Shown piece by piece: positions 25,509 to 35,917 of a stretch of DNA of 64,000 nt. The stretch's first letter is position 1, and every line of letters begins with the position of its first letter. Both the position numbers and the translations under genes were made by a program. The notes under the pieces were generated by a model. That model did no database searches, was not told the origin of the DNA, and worked only from the letters and a program-made list of their open reading frames with translations. The stretch comes from Seohaeicola sp024304985 (GTDB lineage Bacteria; Pseudomonadota; Alphaproteobacteria; Rhodobacterales; Rhodobacteraceae). The stretch spans positions 39,706 to 103,705 of the forward strand of contig NZ_JARAMP010000016.1 of the NCBI RefSeq assembly GCF_028802875.1. Reading direction: 5' to 3'.

Positions 25509-26069
25509 TTACTGCGGTGCTTCGCAGATACCGACAAGGTCTTCATACTGCTGCGCGATCCAGCCCAGCGCCTGATCGGGGTTCCGTTCGCCGATCTGGC
25601 CGGTCAGATTGGCGAAAACGCGCGCCGAGCGGCTGTCATCGACCATGGCGATCTGCTGGGCCGAGGCGATGGTTTCATAGGCGAAAAAGGCCACGGCCAC
25701 CAGAACGATGCCGCGCAGCACGCCGAACAGAAAGCCCGCGCCCTGATCCAGCCCACCCAGAACCGACCGTTGCACAAGGTTCGAGAACAGCGGTGTGAAC
25801 AGCGACGCGACCACAAGGGCCAAGGCAAAGACCGCACCGAAGGCCGCGATGATGGACAATTCGCAGCTATCCGCGATCATGGCCCCCACGACCGGGATCT
25901 CCTTGACCAGCGGCTGAACCTGCGGTGCGAACATGAACGCGACCAGGGCCGCCACGATCCAGCCCGCAATCGCCAGCGCCTCGCGCACGAAGCCGCGGCT
26001 ATAGGCCAGCAGCGCCGAGACCACGATCACGGCCGCCACCACGCCGTCGATAAGGGTAAAGCCTTCCAT
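25509..26069 (-). CDS. cvpA: CvpA family membrane protein
   Basis: A 186-residue inner-membrane protein of the CvpA family (colicin V production), whose role in envelope stress and cell surface homeostasis is only loosely known. It opens with TLIDGVVAAVIVVSALLAYSRGFVREALAIAGW, with the conserved SRGFVRE loop, and has four hydrophobic segments. PurF follows, a linkage seen in many proteobacteria. A short GC hairpin (ACCGGC...GCCGGT, 25477-25493) lies between cvpA and purF. Confidence 0.92.
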   Translation of the reverse strand: MEGFTLIDGVVAAVIVVSALLAYSRGFVREALAIAGWIVAALVAFMFAPQVQPLVKEIPVVGAMIADSCELSIIAAFGAVFALALVVASLFTPLFSNLVQRSVLGGLDQGAGFLFGVLRGIVLVAVAFFAYETIASAQQIAMVDDSRSARVFANLTGQIGERNPDQALGWIAQQYEDLVGICEAPQ

Positions 26070-26133
26070 GTCGTCCCGTTCCTTGCCTTGAGGCGCGACC
26101 CTGCGCCGAAAACCCTAACCACGCGGCGTGGCG

Positions 26134-27498
<1,365 letters not shown>

Positions 27499-27652
27499 GA
27501 CGCAGTCATGCCCCAGCGGTGCCGGGCGGTCAAACCCTGAAATCAGCGGTCTGCCCTGGCCCGGTTTTCTGGCGCGCGGGCGGTCGATGGGTATTCAGGC
27601 CGAAGCGCGGAAGAAATGTTGAAAAAATGAAACCAATGACCTTAATTCAGCA

Positions 27653-28114
27653 TCATTGTTTCCGTGTCACAAGCGACAGCGCAAGCGAGGTCAGGATGCA
27701 GGCCGTGAACAGGTAAAGCCCCCAGGCCACCTCAAGCCGTCCCACGCCCATGCCCTTGGCGATCACGATATAAAGCGCGATCAGGAAAATATCCGCCATG
27801 GCCAGCTTTCCGGCCATGGCGACCACAGGCAAAAGCCGCGGCGTCATCCGCCCCAGATGGATCAACGCCAGACCTGCGGTCTTGAGCATCGGCGCCACAA
27901 GCGCAAACACCGTCACCACAAGCGCCAGAACCACATCCTCGCTCCAGAGCGTGACCAGTCCCGATACGACCGAAATCTCGTCGGCGCGAAAGAAAGGAAG
28001 CAGTTGCGCACGCATCAGGGGGGCGAACCACGACAGGGGGAACAGGATCAGCAACGCCAGATTGGCCGCAATCAGCGCGGGATGCGCGCGGGACCGCTTC
28101 ACTGCGCCAGCCAC
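27653..28114 (-). CDS. PqiA-like inner-membrane protein
   Basis: A 153-residue membrane protein with four predicted helices resembling a single paraquat-inducible protein A domain: ALIAANLALLILFPLSWFAPLM at the start and LPVVAMAGKLAMADIFLIALY in the middle, where the family has its conserved GKWSMLDVF-like motif (here GKLAMADIF). The tail ends SLALSLVTRKQ. PqiA-type proteins work with MCE proteins in lipid transport, which fits its position in an Mla-type operon (mlaE, mlaF upstream). It overlaps the preceding 129-residue gene by 16 bases. Confidence 0.8.
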   Translation of the reverse strand: MAGAVKRSRAHPALIAANLALLILFPLSWFAPLMRAQLLPFFRADEISVVSGLVTLWSEDVVLALVVTVFALVAPMLKTAGLALIHLGRMTPRLLPVVAMAGKLAMADIFLIALYIVIAKGMGVGRLEVAWGLYLFTACILTSLALSLVTRKQ

Positions 28115-28488
28115 CAGAGCACAAACAGCGCCGCGATCAGCAGCGCGTGCAGCGCGTCGATCCCAATCCAGCGCCGACCGGGCAGGACCCCGGACATCGC
28201 CAGCGGGATCGATGCGGTCAGTGCGATCACCATGCCGCCACCGGCATTGGCCACATCATAGGCAAGCTGCGCCAGCGGCCCGCTTGTCAGGCCCAGCAGC
28301 GGCGGCGCGACACGGGCGGCAATCCCCAGCACGGCCAGCAGCAGCGCCACCATCGCCAGAAGCCGCGCCGGACCCGTGGCAACCAGTCCGCGCAGCAGCG
28401 CCAGCAGCAGGGTCACGGGCAGGTAGATCGTGGTCTTGAGCGCCAGAAACGCCAGCAGGATAGGGCTTGGCTCGAAGAGCGTGCTCAT
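28099..28488 (-). CDS. Small 4-TM membrane protein, unknown
   Basis: A 129-residue hydrophobic protein with about four membrane segments (LAFLALKTTIYLPVTLLLALL, LLAMVALLLAVLGIA, MVIALTASIPLAMSGVL, LHALLIAALFVLWW). I do not recognise the family. It overlaps mlaF by four bases at its start and the PqiA-like gene at its end, so it is in the same transcript and may act in the same lipid transport system. Confidence 0.7.
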   Translation of the reverse strand: MSTLFEPSPILLAFLALKTTIYLPVTLLLALLRGLVATGPARLLAMVALLLAVLGIAARVAPPLLGLTSGPLAQLAYDVANAGGGMVIALTASIPLAMSGVLPGRRWIGIDALHALLIAALFVLWWLAQ

Positions 28489-29231
28489 CGCACCGCCTCG
28501 ATCGGGCCTGTCGCGCGGCCATGGATGAACTGGTCCAGATAGGGATCACCCGAGTCATCCATCTGCGCCACCGGCCCGGTCCATTTGATCACCCCGTCAT
28601 GCAGCATTGCCACATTGTCGGCAATGGCGCGTACCGATGTCATGTCATGGGTGATCGTCATGGCGGTCGCGCCCATCTCGGTCACGATCTCGCGGATCAG
28701 CTCATTGATGACACCCGCCATGATCGGGTCCAGCCCGGTGGTCGGCTCGTCGAAAAAGATGATCTCGGGCTCGGCGGCGATGGCGCGGGCCAGACCCACG
28801 CGCTTCTGCATGCCCCCCGACAGTTCCGCAGGCAGCTTGTCCGCCACATCGGGTTTCAGCCCCACGCGGCGCAGCTTTTCAATCGCGATGGCGCGGGCTT
28901 CGTCCTTGGGGCGTTTCAGCGTGCCACGCATCAGCCGGAACGCGACATTCTGCCAGACGGGCAGCGAATCGAACAGCGCGCCGCCCTGAAACAGCATCCC
29001 GAAGCGCGCCAGAAAGGCGTCGCGGTCGCCCTTGCGCACATCCTGCCCGTCCACCTCAATCGTGCCGCGGTCGGGCGTGACCAGCCCAAGAATGCATTTC
29101 AGCGCAATCGACTTACCGGTGCCCGATCCGCCGATGATCACCATCGACGTGCCCTTCGGCACATGCAGGTTCACCCCGCGCAACACGCGATTGGACCCGA
29201 ACGCCTTGTGAACATCGGTCAGCCTGATCAT
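28485..29231 (-). CDS. mlaF: Mla-type ABC transporter ATP-binding protein
   Basis: A 248-residue ATPase of the retrograde phospholipid transport (Mla) system. Walker A is GGSGTGKSIALK (about residue 35), the signature LSGGMQKRVGLARAI (about 140), Walker B IIFFDEPTTGLDPI, and the switch His ITHDM. The tight coupling to mlaE (overlapping starts/stops, ATGA) supports partnership. No mlaD-type MCE binding protein is adjacent in this operon; in some alphaproteobacteria it lies elsewhere. Confidence 0.93.
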   Translation of the reverse strand: MIRLTDVHKAFGSNRVLRGVNLHVPKGTSMVIIGGSGTGKSIALKCILGLVTPDRGTIEVDGQDVRKGDRDAFLARFGMLFQGGALFDSLPVWQNVAFRLMRGTLKRPKDEARAIAIEKLRRVGLKPDVADKLPAELSGGMQKRVGLARAIAAEPEIIFFDEPTTGLDPIMAGVINELIREIVTEMGATAMTITHDMTSVRAIADNVAMLHDGVIKWTGPVAQMDDSGDPYLDQFIHGRATGPIEAVR

Positions 29232-30010
29232 GCCGAGAAAAACGCCTCCGTCAGGATGAAATTCGCCGCCAGGATCAGGATGGCCGCCGCCACCACCGAT
29301 CCTTTGGTTGCGCGCCCCACGCCCATCGCGCCGCGCGCCGAGTTCATGCCATAGTAGCAGCCCATGAGCGCGGCGATGAAGCCGAAGACCGCCCCCTTGG
29401 CCAGGGATGAGATGACGTCCCGCATCTCAAGGAAATCGGCCGTATTCTTCAGATATGTGGTGGCGTTGAAGCCCAGCCTCTCGGTGCCAACCAGAAACCC
29501 GCCATAAATGCCGATCACATCGCCCACACCCACCAGCATGGGCATCACCAGCGTGGCTGCCAGCACGCGCGGAAGCGTCAGGTATTTCATCGGATGTGTG
29601 GACAGGGTCACCAGCGCGTCGATCTGTTCGGTCACCTTCATCGTGGCGATCTCGGCCGCGATGCTGGATGTGACCCGCGCCGCGATCATCAGGCCGACCA
29701 GCACGGGACCAAGCTCGCGCACCATGCCGATGGCCACGATCTGCGGCACCACCGCTTCCGCCGAAAAGCGGGCGCTGCCGGCGTAGATCTGCAAGGCAAG
29801 GGCGCCACCGGTAAACAAGGCGGTCAGCCCCACCACAGGCAACGAGAAATAGCCGATCTGCAACAAGGCCTGCCCGAACTCGCGCGGATAGAAGGGCGGT
29901 CGCGCCAGATGGCTGATGGTCTGGCCGGTAAAGATGGCGAAGCGGCCCAGAGCGGCCAGAAGCGCAAGGGTAGACCGGCCCAGCGCGGCAAGGGGAGACA
30001 GAAGGATCAT
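29228..30010 (-). CDS. mlaE: Mla-type ABC transporter permease
   Basis: A 260-residue MlaE-family permease. Recognisable segments are VGLTALFTGGALALQIYAG, VREL GPVLVGLMIAARVTSSIAAEI (motif RELGPVL), MKVTEQIDAL and PRVLAATLVMPMLV. About five or six helices are predicted. Start and stop overlap alr and mlaF by four bases each, so the genes are translationally coupled. Likely function is maintenance of outer-membrane lipid asymmetry. Confidence 0.94.
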   Translation of the reverse strand: MILLSPLAALGRSTLALLAALGRFAIFTGQTISHLARPPFYPREFGQALLQIGYFSLPVVGLTALFTGGALALQIYAGSARFSAEAVVPQIVAIGMVRELGPVLVGLMIAARVTSSIAAEIATMKVTEQIDALVTLSTHPMKYLTLPRVLAATLVMPMLVGVGDVIGIYGGFLVGTERLGFNATTYLKNTADFLEMRDVISSLAKGAVFGFIAALMGCYYGMNSARGAMGVGRATKGSVVAAAILILAANFILTEAFFSA

Positions 30011-31050
30011 GCCCCGGTATAGCGCCGCTGATACCGGCTGCCCAGAGAGGTCAGGATCTCATAGCCGATGGTGCCCGCGATATCGGCCAGCGTGTCCACG
30101 GTCTGCACATGGTTCAACAGATCAAGACTGCGCGGTTCCTCGGGCAGATGCGAGATATCGACCGTGATCAGATCCATCGAGACCCGCCCGCGCACCGGAC
30201 AGGCCGTATCCCCCGCATAAAGATGCAGGCCCTTGGACAGGGCGCGGTGGATGCCGTCGGCATAGCCCGCCGCCACCGTGGCCAGCCGGATCGGCTGGCT
30301 GGCGGTCCAGCTGTTGCCATAGCCCACAGGCTCGCCCACCTCGACCACGCGGGTCTGGATCACCGGCAGGCTGACATGGGCGACAGCCCGCGCCTGCGTG
30401 AAGGGCGCGCCGCCATAAAGCCCGATACCGGGGCGTGTCAGGTCGAAATGATAGTCCGGCCCCAGAAGGATGCCGCCGGTTGCCGCCAATGAACGCGGCA
30501 CGTCCAGCCCGTCGGTCATGGCGCGGAACGTGGCCAGCTGAATCTGGTTCATCGGATGATCCGGCTCATCCGCACAGGCCAGATGCGACATGATCAGGGT
30601 GATGTTCTGCTCCAGCGCGATATCGCGCAGCGCCGCCCATTCGGCGGGTTCCATCCCCAAGCGGTTCATGCCGCTGTCCAGCTGCACCCCGAAAGGATGG
30701 CCCGGCAGCGCCTCGACATGGCGCAGCATCTGGTCGATGGAATTGATCATCGGTGTCAGATGCAGATCATGGATGCGGTCGGTATCCCCTGCCATATGCC
30801 CCGAAAAGACGTTGATCTCGGGTCCCGGACCCAGTGCCTCGCGCAGCTCGGCCGCTTCTTCGGTCACGGCCACGAAAAAGCGCCGCGCACCCGCCCGCGC
30901 CAAGGCCCGCCCGACGCGACCGGCGCCCAATCCATAGGCCCCCGCCTTGATCACGGCGGCGGTTTCCACCCCGGCGCCAGAGGCAGCATCCAGGGCGCGC
31001 CAATTGGCGGTCAGGGCATCAAGGTCGATGGTCAGGGTCGCGGCTGTCAT
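30007..31050 (-). CDS. alr: Alanine racemase
   Basis: PLP enzyme that makes D-alanine for peptidoglycan. In the 347 residues the PLP lysine lies in AAVIKAGAYGLGAG (about residue 35; family KANAYGHG), and GIGLYGGAPF and RVSMDLITVDIS are the later conserved blocks (catalytic Tyr region in AVGYGNSWTA, GYADG). Its start is 122 bases from the dnaB stop. It heads the alr-mlaE-mlaF transcript, combining cell-wall and outer-membrane functions. Confidence 0.94.
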   Translation of the reverse strand: MTAATLTIDLDALTANWRALDAASGAGVETAAVIKAGAYGLGAGRVGRALARAGARRFFVAVTEEAAELREALGPGPEINVFSGHMAGDTDRIHDLHLTPMINSIDQMLRHVEALPGHPFGVQLDSGMNRLGMEPAEWAALRDIALEQNITLIMSHLACADEPDHPMNQIQLATFRAMTDGLDVPRSLAATGGILLGPDYHFDLTRPGIGLYGGAPFTQARAVAHVSLPVIQTRVVEVGEPVGYGNSWTASQPIRLATVAAGYADGIHRALSKGLHLYAGDTACPVRGRVSMDLITVDISHLPEEPRSLDLLNHVQTVDTLADIAGTIGYEILTSLGSRYQRRYTGA

Positions 31051-31124
31051 GGGGTCGTTTTGGCATGCCGGGTTCCAAGGTCAAGGCCAAATCGGACGCA
31101 AGGCTTGGGGCCAGCACCGGACAT

Positions 31125-31146
31125 GGATATTTTTGGCAAGAAGAAG
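31125..31146 (+). repeat. Dispersed GGATATTTTTGG-type repeat
   Basis: GGATATTTTTGGCAAGAAGAAG lies between alr and dnaB. It resembles the sequence at 57063-57084 (GGATATTTTCAGCAAAAAGAAG) and the tail of the element at 43051-43121, indicating a family of short dispersed elements located at gene ends. Confidence 0.55.
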
Positions 31147-31172
31147 CAGCAGGCGGCGCGCGCCCATCGGCC

Positions 31173-32672
31173 TCAGAAGCCCACATCCTCGCCGCTGCCC
31201 TGCTGCCAGGGTTTGACCAGGTTGCCGAAGCGGGTGAAGCGACCCTCGAAGCTGAGTTCGACCGTGCCGATGGGACCATGCCGCTGCTTGCCGATCACGA
31301 CCTCCGCCTTGCCATGCAGCCGCTCCATCTCGGCCTGCCATGTGGCCATCTTCTCCAGCTCGTGATCGCCGGGCTTCTCGCGTTCCTTGTAATATTCCTC
31401 GCGGAACACGAACATCACCACATCGGCATCCTGTTCGATCGACCCGGATTCGCGCAGGTCCGACAGCTGCGGGCGCTTGTCCTCGCGGCTTTCGACCTGA
31501 CGGCTCAACTGCGACAGGGCGATGACAGGGATGTTCAATTCCTTGGCGATGGCCTTCAGGCCCATCGTGATCTCCGAGATCTCGTTCACCCGGTTCTCGG
31601 ACTTGCCCGCGCCGCGCACCAGCTGCAGATAGTCCACGATCAACAGGTCCAGCCCATGCGTCCGCTTCAGGCGCCGCGCGCGCGCGGCCAACTGGCTGAT
31701 CGGCAGGGCAGGGGTGTCGTCGATGAACAGCGGGCAAGCCTCCAGCGACTTGGCGGCCTCGACGAAGCGGCGGAACTCGCCCTCCGTCATGTCACCGCGC
31801 CGGATCTGCTCGCTGGGCACTTCGGCGGCCTCGGACAGGATACGGGCGGCCAACTGCTCGGCGCTCATCTCCAGACTGTAGAACCCGACGACGCCGCCCT
31901 CGACCGTGCCCTCATGCCCGTCGGGCAGGATGCCGCGCTTATAGGCCTTGGCCACGTTGAAAGCGATGTTGGTGGCCAGCGAGGTTTTCCCCATCGACGG
32001 ACGCCCGGCAAGGATCAGAAGGTCGGACTTGTGCAAACCGCCCAGCTTCTTGTCCATGTCGATCAGACCCGTGGAAATGCCCGCAAGCCCCCCCTCGCGC
32101 TGATAGGCGGCATTGGCCACGTTCACCGCATCGGTGACCGCGCGCAGGAACGACTGAAACCCGGTATCGGTCTTGCCCTGTTCGCTCAGCTTGTAGAGCG
32201 CCTGTTCCGCCTCGACGATCTGTTCGCGCGGCTCGGAGGCTATGTCCACCTTGGCGGCCTTGGCGGCGATGTCGCGCCCCAGCCCGATCAATTCGCGCCG
32301 GATCGCCAGATCATAGATCATCTGCGCATAATCGCGCACCGCATAGGACGACACCGCCGATCCCGCCAGACGCGCCAGATAGGCCGGGCCGCCCAGTTCC
32401 TCCAGCCCCGAATCCCCTTCGAAGAAGGCTTTCAGCGTCACCGGCGAGGCCAGGTTGTTCTTGGCGATCCGCGCCGCCGCGACCTCATAGATGCGCGCAT
32501 GCACGGGATCGTAGAAATGCTGCGCCCCGATGATGGCGGCGACACGGTCATAGACGTCGTTATTCGTCAGGATCGCGCCCAGAAGCTGCTGCTCGGCCTC
32601 GATCGAGTGAGGCATCGTGTCGGGTTCCTGAACCACGGTGCCGGTGGCATTGAAAACGCTGACTGTGTTCAT
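31173..32672 (-). CDS. dnaB: Replicative DNA helicase DnaB
   Basis: Hexameric helicase at the replication fork. The 499 residues have the N-terminal domain beginning with MPHSIEAEQQLLGAIL and the RecA-like domain with Walker A AGRPSMGKTSLATNI (about residue 225), LLIVDYLQLV (Walker B), IPVIALSQLSR and ADVVMFVFREEYY. The ATG at 32672 follows AGGGACGATC; the open frame extends 58 codons upstream without a good start. No intein is present. Confidence 0.96.
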   Translation of the reverse strand: MNTVSVFNATGTVVQEPDTMPHSIEAEQQLLGAILTNNDVYDRVAAIIGAQHFYDPVHARIYEVAAARIAKNNLASPVTLKAFFEGDSGLEELGGPAYLARLAGSAVSSYAVRDYAQMIYDLAIRRELIGLGRDIAAKAAKVDIASEPREQIVEAEQALYKLSEQGKTDTGFQSFLRAVTDAVNVANAAYQREGGLAGISTGLIDMDKKLGGLHKSDLLILAGRPSMGKTSLATNIAFNVAKAYKRGILPDGHEGTVEGGVVGFYSLEMSAEQLAARILSEAAEVPSEQIRRGDMTEGEFRRFVEAAKSLEACPLFIDDTPALPISQLAARARRLKRTHGLDLLIVDYLQLVRGAGKSENRVNEISEITMGLKAIAKELNIPVIALSQLSRQVESREDKRPQLSDLRESGSIEQDADVVMFVFREEYYKEREKPGDHELEKMATWQAEMERLHGKAEVVIGKQRHGPIGTVELSFEGRFTRFGNLVKPWQQGSGEDVGF

Positions 32673-32889
32673 GATCGTCCCTGTCATTCCAGCCCGTGTC
32701 ATAGAAAGCGCGGGCCGCGGGGGCAAATTGTATGTTTCTGGGGATAGGCTGTGCATATCCCCTCTGCCTACCGCATCATGGGGCGCGACGGGGCCATGCG
32801 TCAACATCTGGATGATCTGCGCCGGCCATCCCTTGTCCGGCCGCACAGGGACGACGGCGGATTGACGCCGTCAACCCGCCCTGCGCCTG

Positions 32890-33570
32890 TCATTTTCCGG
32901 CGCGCGCGGCCCGCCAGGCATCCGGCGCGGTCAGAAAGGCTTCGACCTCGGCCATGGTGGTGTCATCAAAGGCCCCCGAGGCGCGCGCCTCGGCCAGAAC
33001 GTCCCACCATGTGCACAGGTAATGCAGCGCAACCCCATGATCCGCCAGAACCTTCTCGGTCTGCGGGAAAATGCCGTAGTAGAAGATCACCGCCGTATGC
33101 CCGCAAGAGGCTCCGGTCTCGCGAATCGCATCGACAAAGCTGAGCTTGCTCCCACCGTCCGTGGTCAGATCCTCGACCAGCAGGACGCGCTGGCCTTCCG
33201 TCATGGCACCTTCGATCCGGGCATTGCGACCATAGCCTTTCGGCTTCTTGCGCACATAGGTCATGGGCAGGGCCATGCGTTCGGCCACAAGCGCGGCAAA
33301 GGGAATGCCTGCGGTTTCACCGCCCGCGATATTGTCGAATGCCTCGAAACCCGCATTCCGCATCACGGTCACGGTCAGGAAATCCATCAGGGTCGACCGG
33401 ATCCGCGGATAGGAGATCAGCTTGCGGCAATCAATATAGACCGGCGAGGGCAGGCCGGAGGCAAAGATGAACGGCTCAACGGAATTGAAATGCACCGCCT
33501 TGATTTCCAGCAGCATCCGCGCGGTCAGGCGCGCCATCTCTTGCGCGGGGGGATAGGAAGAGGGGATCAT
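32890..33570 (-). CDS. pyrE: Orotate phosphoribosyltransferase
   Basis: Makes orotidine monophosphate from orotate and PRPP. The 226 residues include the PRPP loop VLLVEDLTTDGGSKLSF (about 120-136) and FASGLPSPVYIDCRK, YVRKKPKGYGRNARIEG, typical of alphaproteobacterial PyrE. ATG 33570 follows AAAGGATGCTGCC. It stands next to pyrC, with a 79-base block of inverted dispersed repeats between. Confidence 0.95.
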   Translation of the reverse strand: MIPSSYPPAQEMARLTARMLLEIKAVHFNSVEPFIFASGLPSPVYIDCRKLISYPRIRSTLMDFLTVTVMRNAGFEAFDNIAGGETAGIPFAALVAERMALPMTYVRKKPKGYGRNARIEGAMTEGQRVLLVEDLTTDGGSKLSFVDAIRETGASCGHTAVIFYYGIFPQTEKVLADHGVALHYLCTWWDVLAEARASGAFDDTTMAEVEAFLTAPDAWRAARAGK

Positions 33571-33599
33571 GGCAGCATCCTTTGCAAATCTGTGTCGTC

Positions 33600-33678
33600 T
33601 TCATCGTTCCCCAAATACTCACATTCCGGCGCGGCGTCAGGCGCATCGGTCGCGATTGAGTATTTGCAGAACGGTGAA
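33600..33678. repeat. Inverted pair of the dispersed TATTTG repeat
   Basis: TTCATCGTTCCCCAAATACTCA (33600-33621; given in two parts TTCATCGTTCCC, CAAATACTCA) and TGAGTATTTGCAGAACGGTGAA (33657-33678; TGAGTATTTGC, AGAACGGTGAA) are inverted copies with three mismatches, 35 bases apart. It fills the space between pyrC stop and pyrE start, matching the pair at 22590-22682. Confidence 0.75.
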
Positions 33679-33680
33679 CA

Positions 33681-34724
33681 TCAGGCAGTCACGGTCCAGT
33701 AGAGCGGGAAGCCCGGATCAAAGACCGTCACCGGGCCGTCGCCGCCATCGATCTTGGCAGGATAGGCCACGGGGTCCGCGCCGCGTGTCAGGGTGATGTG
33801 CCCCTCGTTCACCGGCAGGCGGTAATAGGCGGGGCCATGCAGCGATGTGAACCCTTCCAGACGGTCCAACGCGCCTTCCTCCTCGAAGACTTGGGCCAGG
33901 ATCGACAGGGTGTTGGTCGCGGTGAAACAGCCCGCGCAGCCACAGGCATGTTCCTTGAGCGCATCCACATGCGGGGCCGAATCCGTGCCCAGAAAGAACC
34001 GCCCATCACCCGAAGTGGCGGCGGCGCGCAGGGCCAGACGATGGCTTTCGCGCTTGGCCACGGGCAGGCAATAGTAATGCGGCTTGATCCCGCCCACGAG
34101 GATGTGGTTGCGGTTGATGATCAGGTGATGGGTGGTGATCGTGGCGGCCAGATCTTCCGGCGCAGAGCGCACATAGTCCACCGCATCCGATGTGGTCACA
34201 TGTTCCATCACCACGCGCAGGCCCGGTGTGGCACGACGGATCGGATCCAGTACGCGGTCGATGAACACGGCCTCGCGGTCGAAGATATCCACCGCGTGAT
34301 CCGTCACTTCGCCATGCATGCACAGCGGCAGGCCGATCTCGGCCATCCGCTCCAGCACCGGGCGCACCTTGTCGAAATTCTTCACGCCCGAGGCGGAATT
34401 GGTCGTGGCCCCTGCCGGATAAAGCTTGACCGCGTTGATCAACCCGCTGGCATGGCATGCAGCCACGTCATCCGGGTCCGTCTCCTCGGTCAGATAGAGC
34501 GTCATCAGCGGCGCGAAATCCATGCCTTCGGGCAGCGCGGCCATGATCCGGTCGCGATAGGCCATCGCCTGCGCGCCAGTGACCACGGGGGGCACCAGAT
34601 TGGGCATGATGATGGCCCGCGCGAAATGGCGGGCGGTTTCCGGCAGGACCGCGCGCAGCATCGCGCCATCGCGCAGATGCAGGTGCCAGTCGTCGGGGCG
34701 GCGTATGGTGATCGTCGTGCTCAT
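33681..34724 (-). CDS. pyrC: Dihydroorotase (E. coli PyrC type)
   Basis: Zinc enzyme closing the dihydroorotate ring in pyrimidine synthesis. The 347 residues show DDWHLHLRDGAML (HxH metal ligands, about residue 13), the carboxylated lysine in NAVKLYPAGATTNS, MHGEVTDH and VVMEHVTTSDAVDYV, and the late Asp in FLGTDSAPH. Class II length. It is upstream of pyrE on the same strand. Confidence 0.96.
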   Translation of the reverse strand: MSTTITIRRPDDWHLHLRDGAMLRAVLPETARHFARAIIMPNLVPPVVTGAQAMAYRDRIMAALPEGMDFAPLMTLYLTEETDPDDVAACHASGLINAVKLYPAGATTNSASGVKNFDKVRPVLERMAEIGLPLCMHGEVTDHAVDIFDREAVFIDRVLDPIRRATPGLRVVMEHVTTSDAVDYVRSAPEDLAATITTHHLIINRNHILVGGIKPHYYCLPVAKRESHRLALRAAATSGDGRFFLGTDSAPHVDALKEHACGCAGCFTATNTLSILAQVFEEEGALDRLEGFTSLHGPAYYRLPVNEGHITLTRGADPVAYPAKIDGGDGPVTVFDPGFPLYWTVTA

Positions 34725-34796
34725 GCGCTTCGCTTACACAAAGCGCGCGCGCAGGGCCAGAGGGTGATGTGCGCAAAGCGCTGTCGCGCTGCTCTG

Positions 34797-35792
34797 TCAG
34801 GTGTCTTTGCTGTCCGCGCCGGCAGGGCCGTTGCCCTTGCGGGCAGGGGGCGGGGTGAATTCACCAACCGTCGCGGCTTTCTCCAGCCCTTCAAGGCGGC
34901 GTTTGATCCGGGGCGCGTTCATGCGGCTGACAACGTTGCGGCATAGCAGAATGGCCAGATAGGGCCGGTGCGTCGCATCCAGATGCCCCAGAAGATTGCG
35001 CAGATAGGGAGAGTGACACCGCCGGGCGCGGGCCAGCCGCGCGAATTCATGCGGTGTCAGGCTGTCCGCCGAGATGGCCAGCAGCAAATCGTCGAGAATC
35101 TCCATCTCGATCAGGTCACCCTGCAACGCATCTCCCATATGCCGCAGACGCAGCTTGGTGACATTGGGGCGCGTGAACAGCGCCGCATGCATCGCGTCCA
35201 GATCCTCGGCCGGGTCATAGATGACATAGCCGCACTGCGCGGCGTCCATCATGTCCGGCGCATAGCCATAGCGATCGGTGAATGACGTGCGGCGCATATG
35301 CGCAAACCGGTTGTCCCATTCGGTCACGCGCGGATCAAGGGTCGCCTGCGGTTGCACCAGCAGAACATGTGCCCCCGGTGACGCCACCGAAAAGGCCGCC
35401 GCCGCATAGCCGCAGGGACCGGCACCGTAGAAGATGACGCGATCGAATTCCTCGAACCAGCCGTCATCCGTCAGACGATCGAACAGGGCATAGACCGCCG
35501 GATCACGGAACCATGTGTCACCATCGCTGATCACGCATAGATGCGACCACCCATGCGCCTTGACCATGTCCCAGCCAAGCGGTTGACCGACATCCGATTG
35601 CAACTGGATTCCCTGAATCGTCTCGAAACTGACCAGAAGCGTGCTGCCCGCGGTGATGCGTGTGGCGAAATGGCGGCTTCCAAGGGATTCAAAGGATCCA
35701 GAGTTTTCAGCGATTTCAGAGAGTTGCGCCAGCCATTCGCGTTTCTTCAGTCCTGCGAGGGACCGGTCGGGCAAAGGGTTCATCTGAGACAT
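34797..35792 (-). CDS. Alpha/beta-hydrolase-like protein lacking an obvious Ser nucleophile
   Basis: A 331-residue cytosolic protein. Residues ~117-146 (DRVIFYGAGPCGYAAAAFSV) align with the elbow of alpha/beta hydrolases found near sugar-transfer genes (GSSMGGYAA), but Ser is replaced by Gly125 and a Cys follows at 127. GDTWFRDPAVYALFDRL and VQPQATLDPRVTEWDNRF are the other distinctive segments. I recall similar proteins being labelled phosphoadenosine phosphosulfate reductase, but no PAPS reductase motif is present. The ATG at 35792 has GAGGAC upstream. It lies downstream of the glycosyltransferase/sulfotransferase operon, in the same direction, after 125 bases. Confidence 0.7.
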   Translation of the reverse strand: MSQMNPLPDRSLAGLKKREWLAQLSEIAENSGSFESLGSRHFATRITAGSTLLVSFETIQGIQLQSDVGQPLGWDMVKAHGWSHLCVISDGDTWFRDPAVYALFDRLTDDGWFEEFDRVIFYGAGPCGYAAAAFSVASPGAHVLLVQPQATLDPRVTEWDNRFAHMRRTSFTDRYGYAPDMMDAAQCGYVIYDPAEDLDAMHAALFTRPNVTKLRLRHMGDALQGDLIEMEILDDLLLAISADSLTPHEFARLARARRCHSPYLRNLLGHLDATHRPYLAILLCRNVVSRMNAPRIKRRLEGLEKAATVGEFTPPPARKGNGPAGADSKDT

Positions 35793-35917
35793 CGCTGCAC
35801 GTCCTCGGGTGTCCTGCCACATCTGGCAGGTGTATTCTGCGCCGGAATTAGCCCGTGTTTAGGGCAAAATTTAGGAGAATATGGCGGCGTTCAAGGCGAT
35901 TGCGGGGCAGTGCGCCG

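Noticed and set aside
34797..35792. PAPS reductase label for the alpha/beta-hydrolase-like gene
   Set aside because: No PAPS reductase P-loop-like SFG motif or CxxC/ECGIH; a genuine cysH is at 53726-54469.
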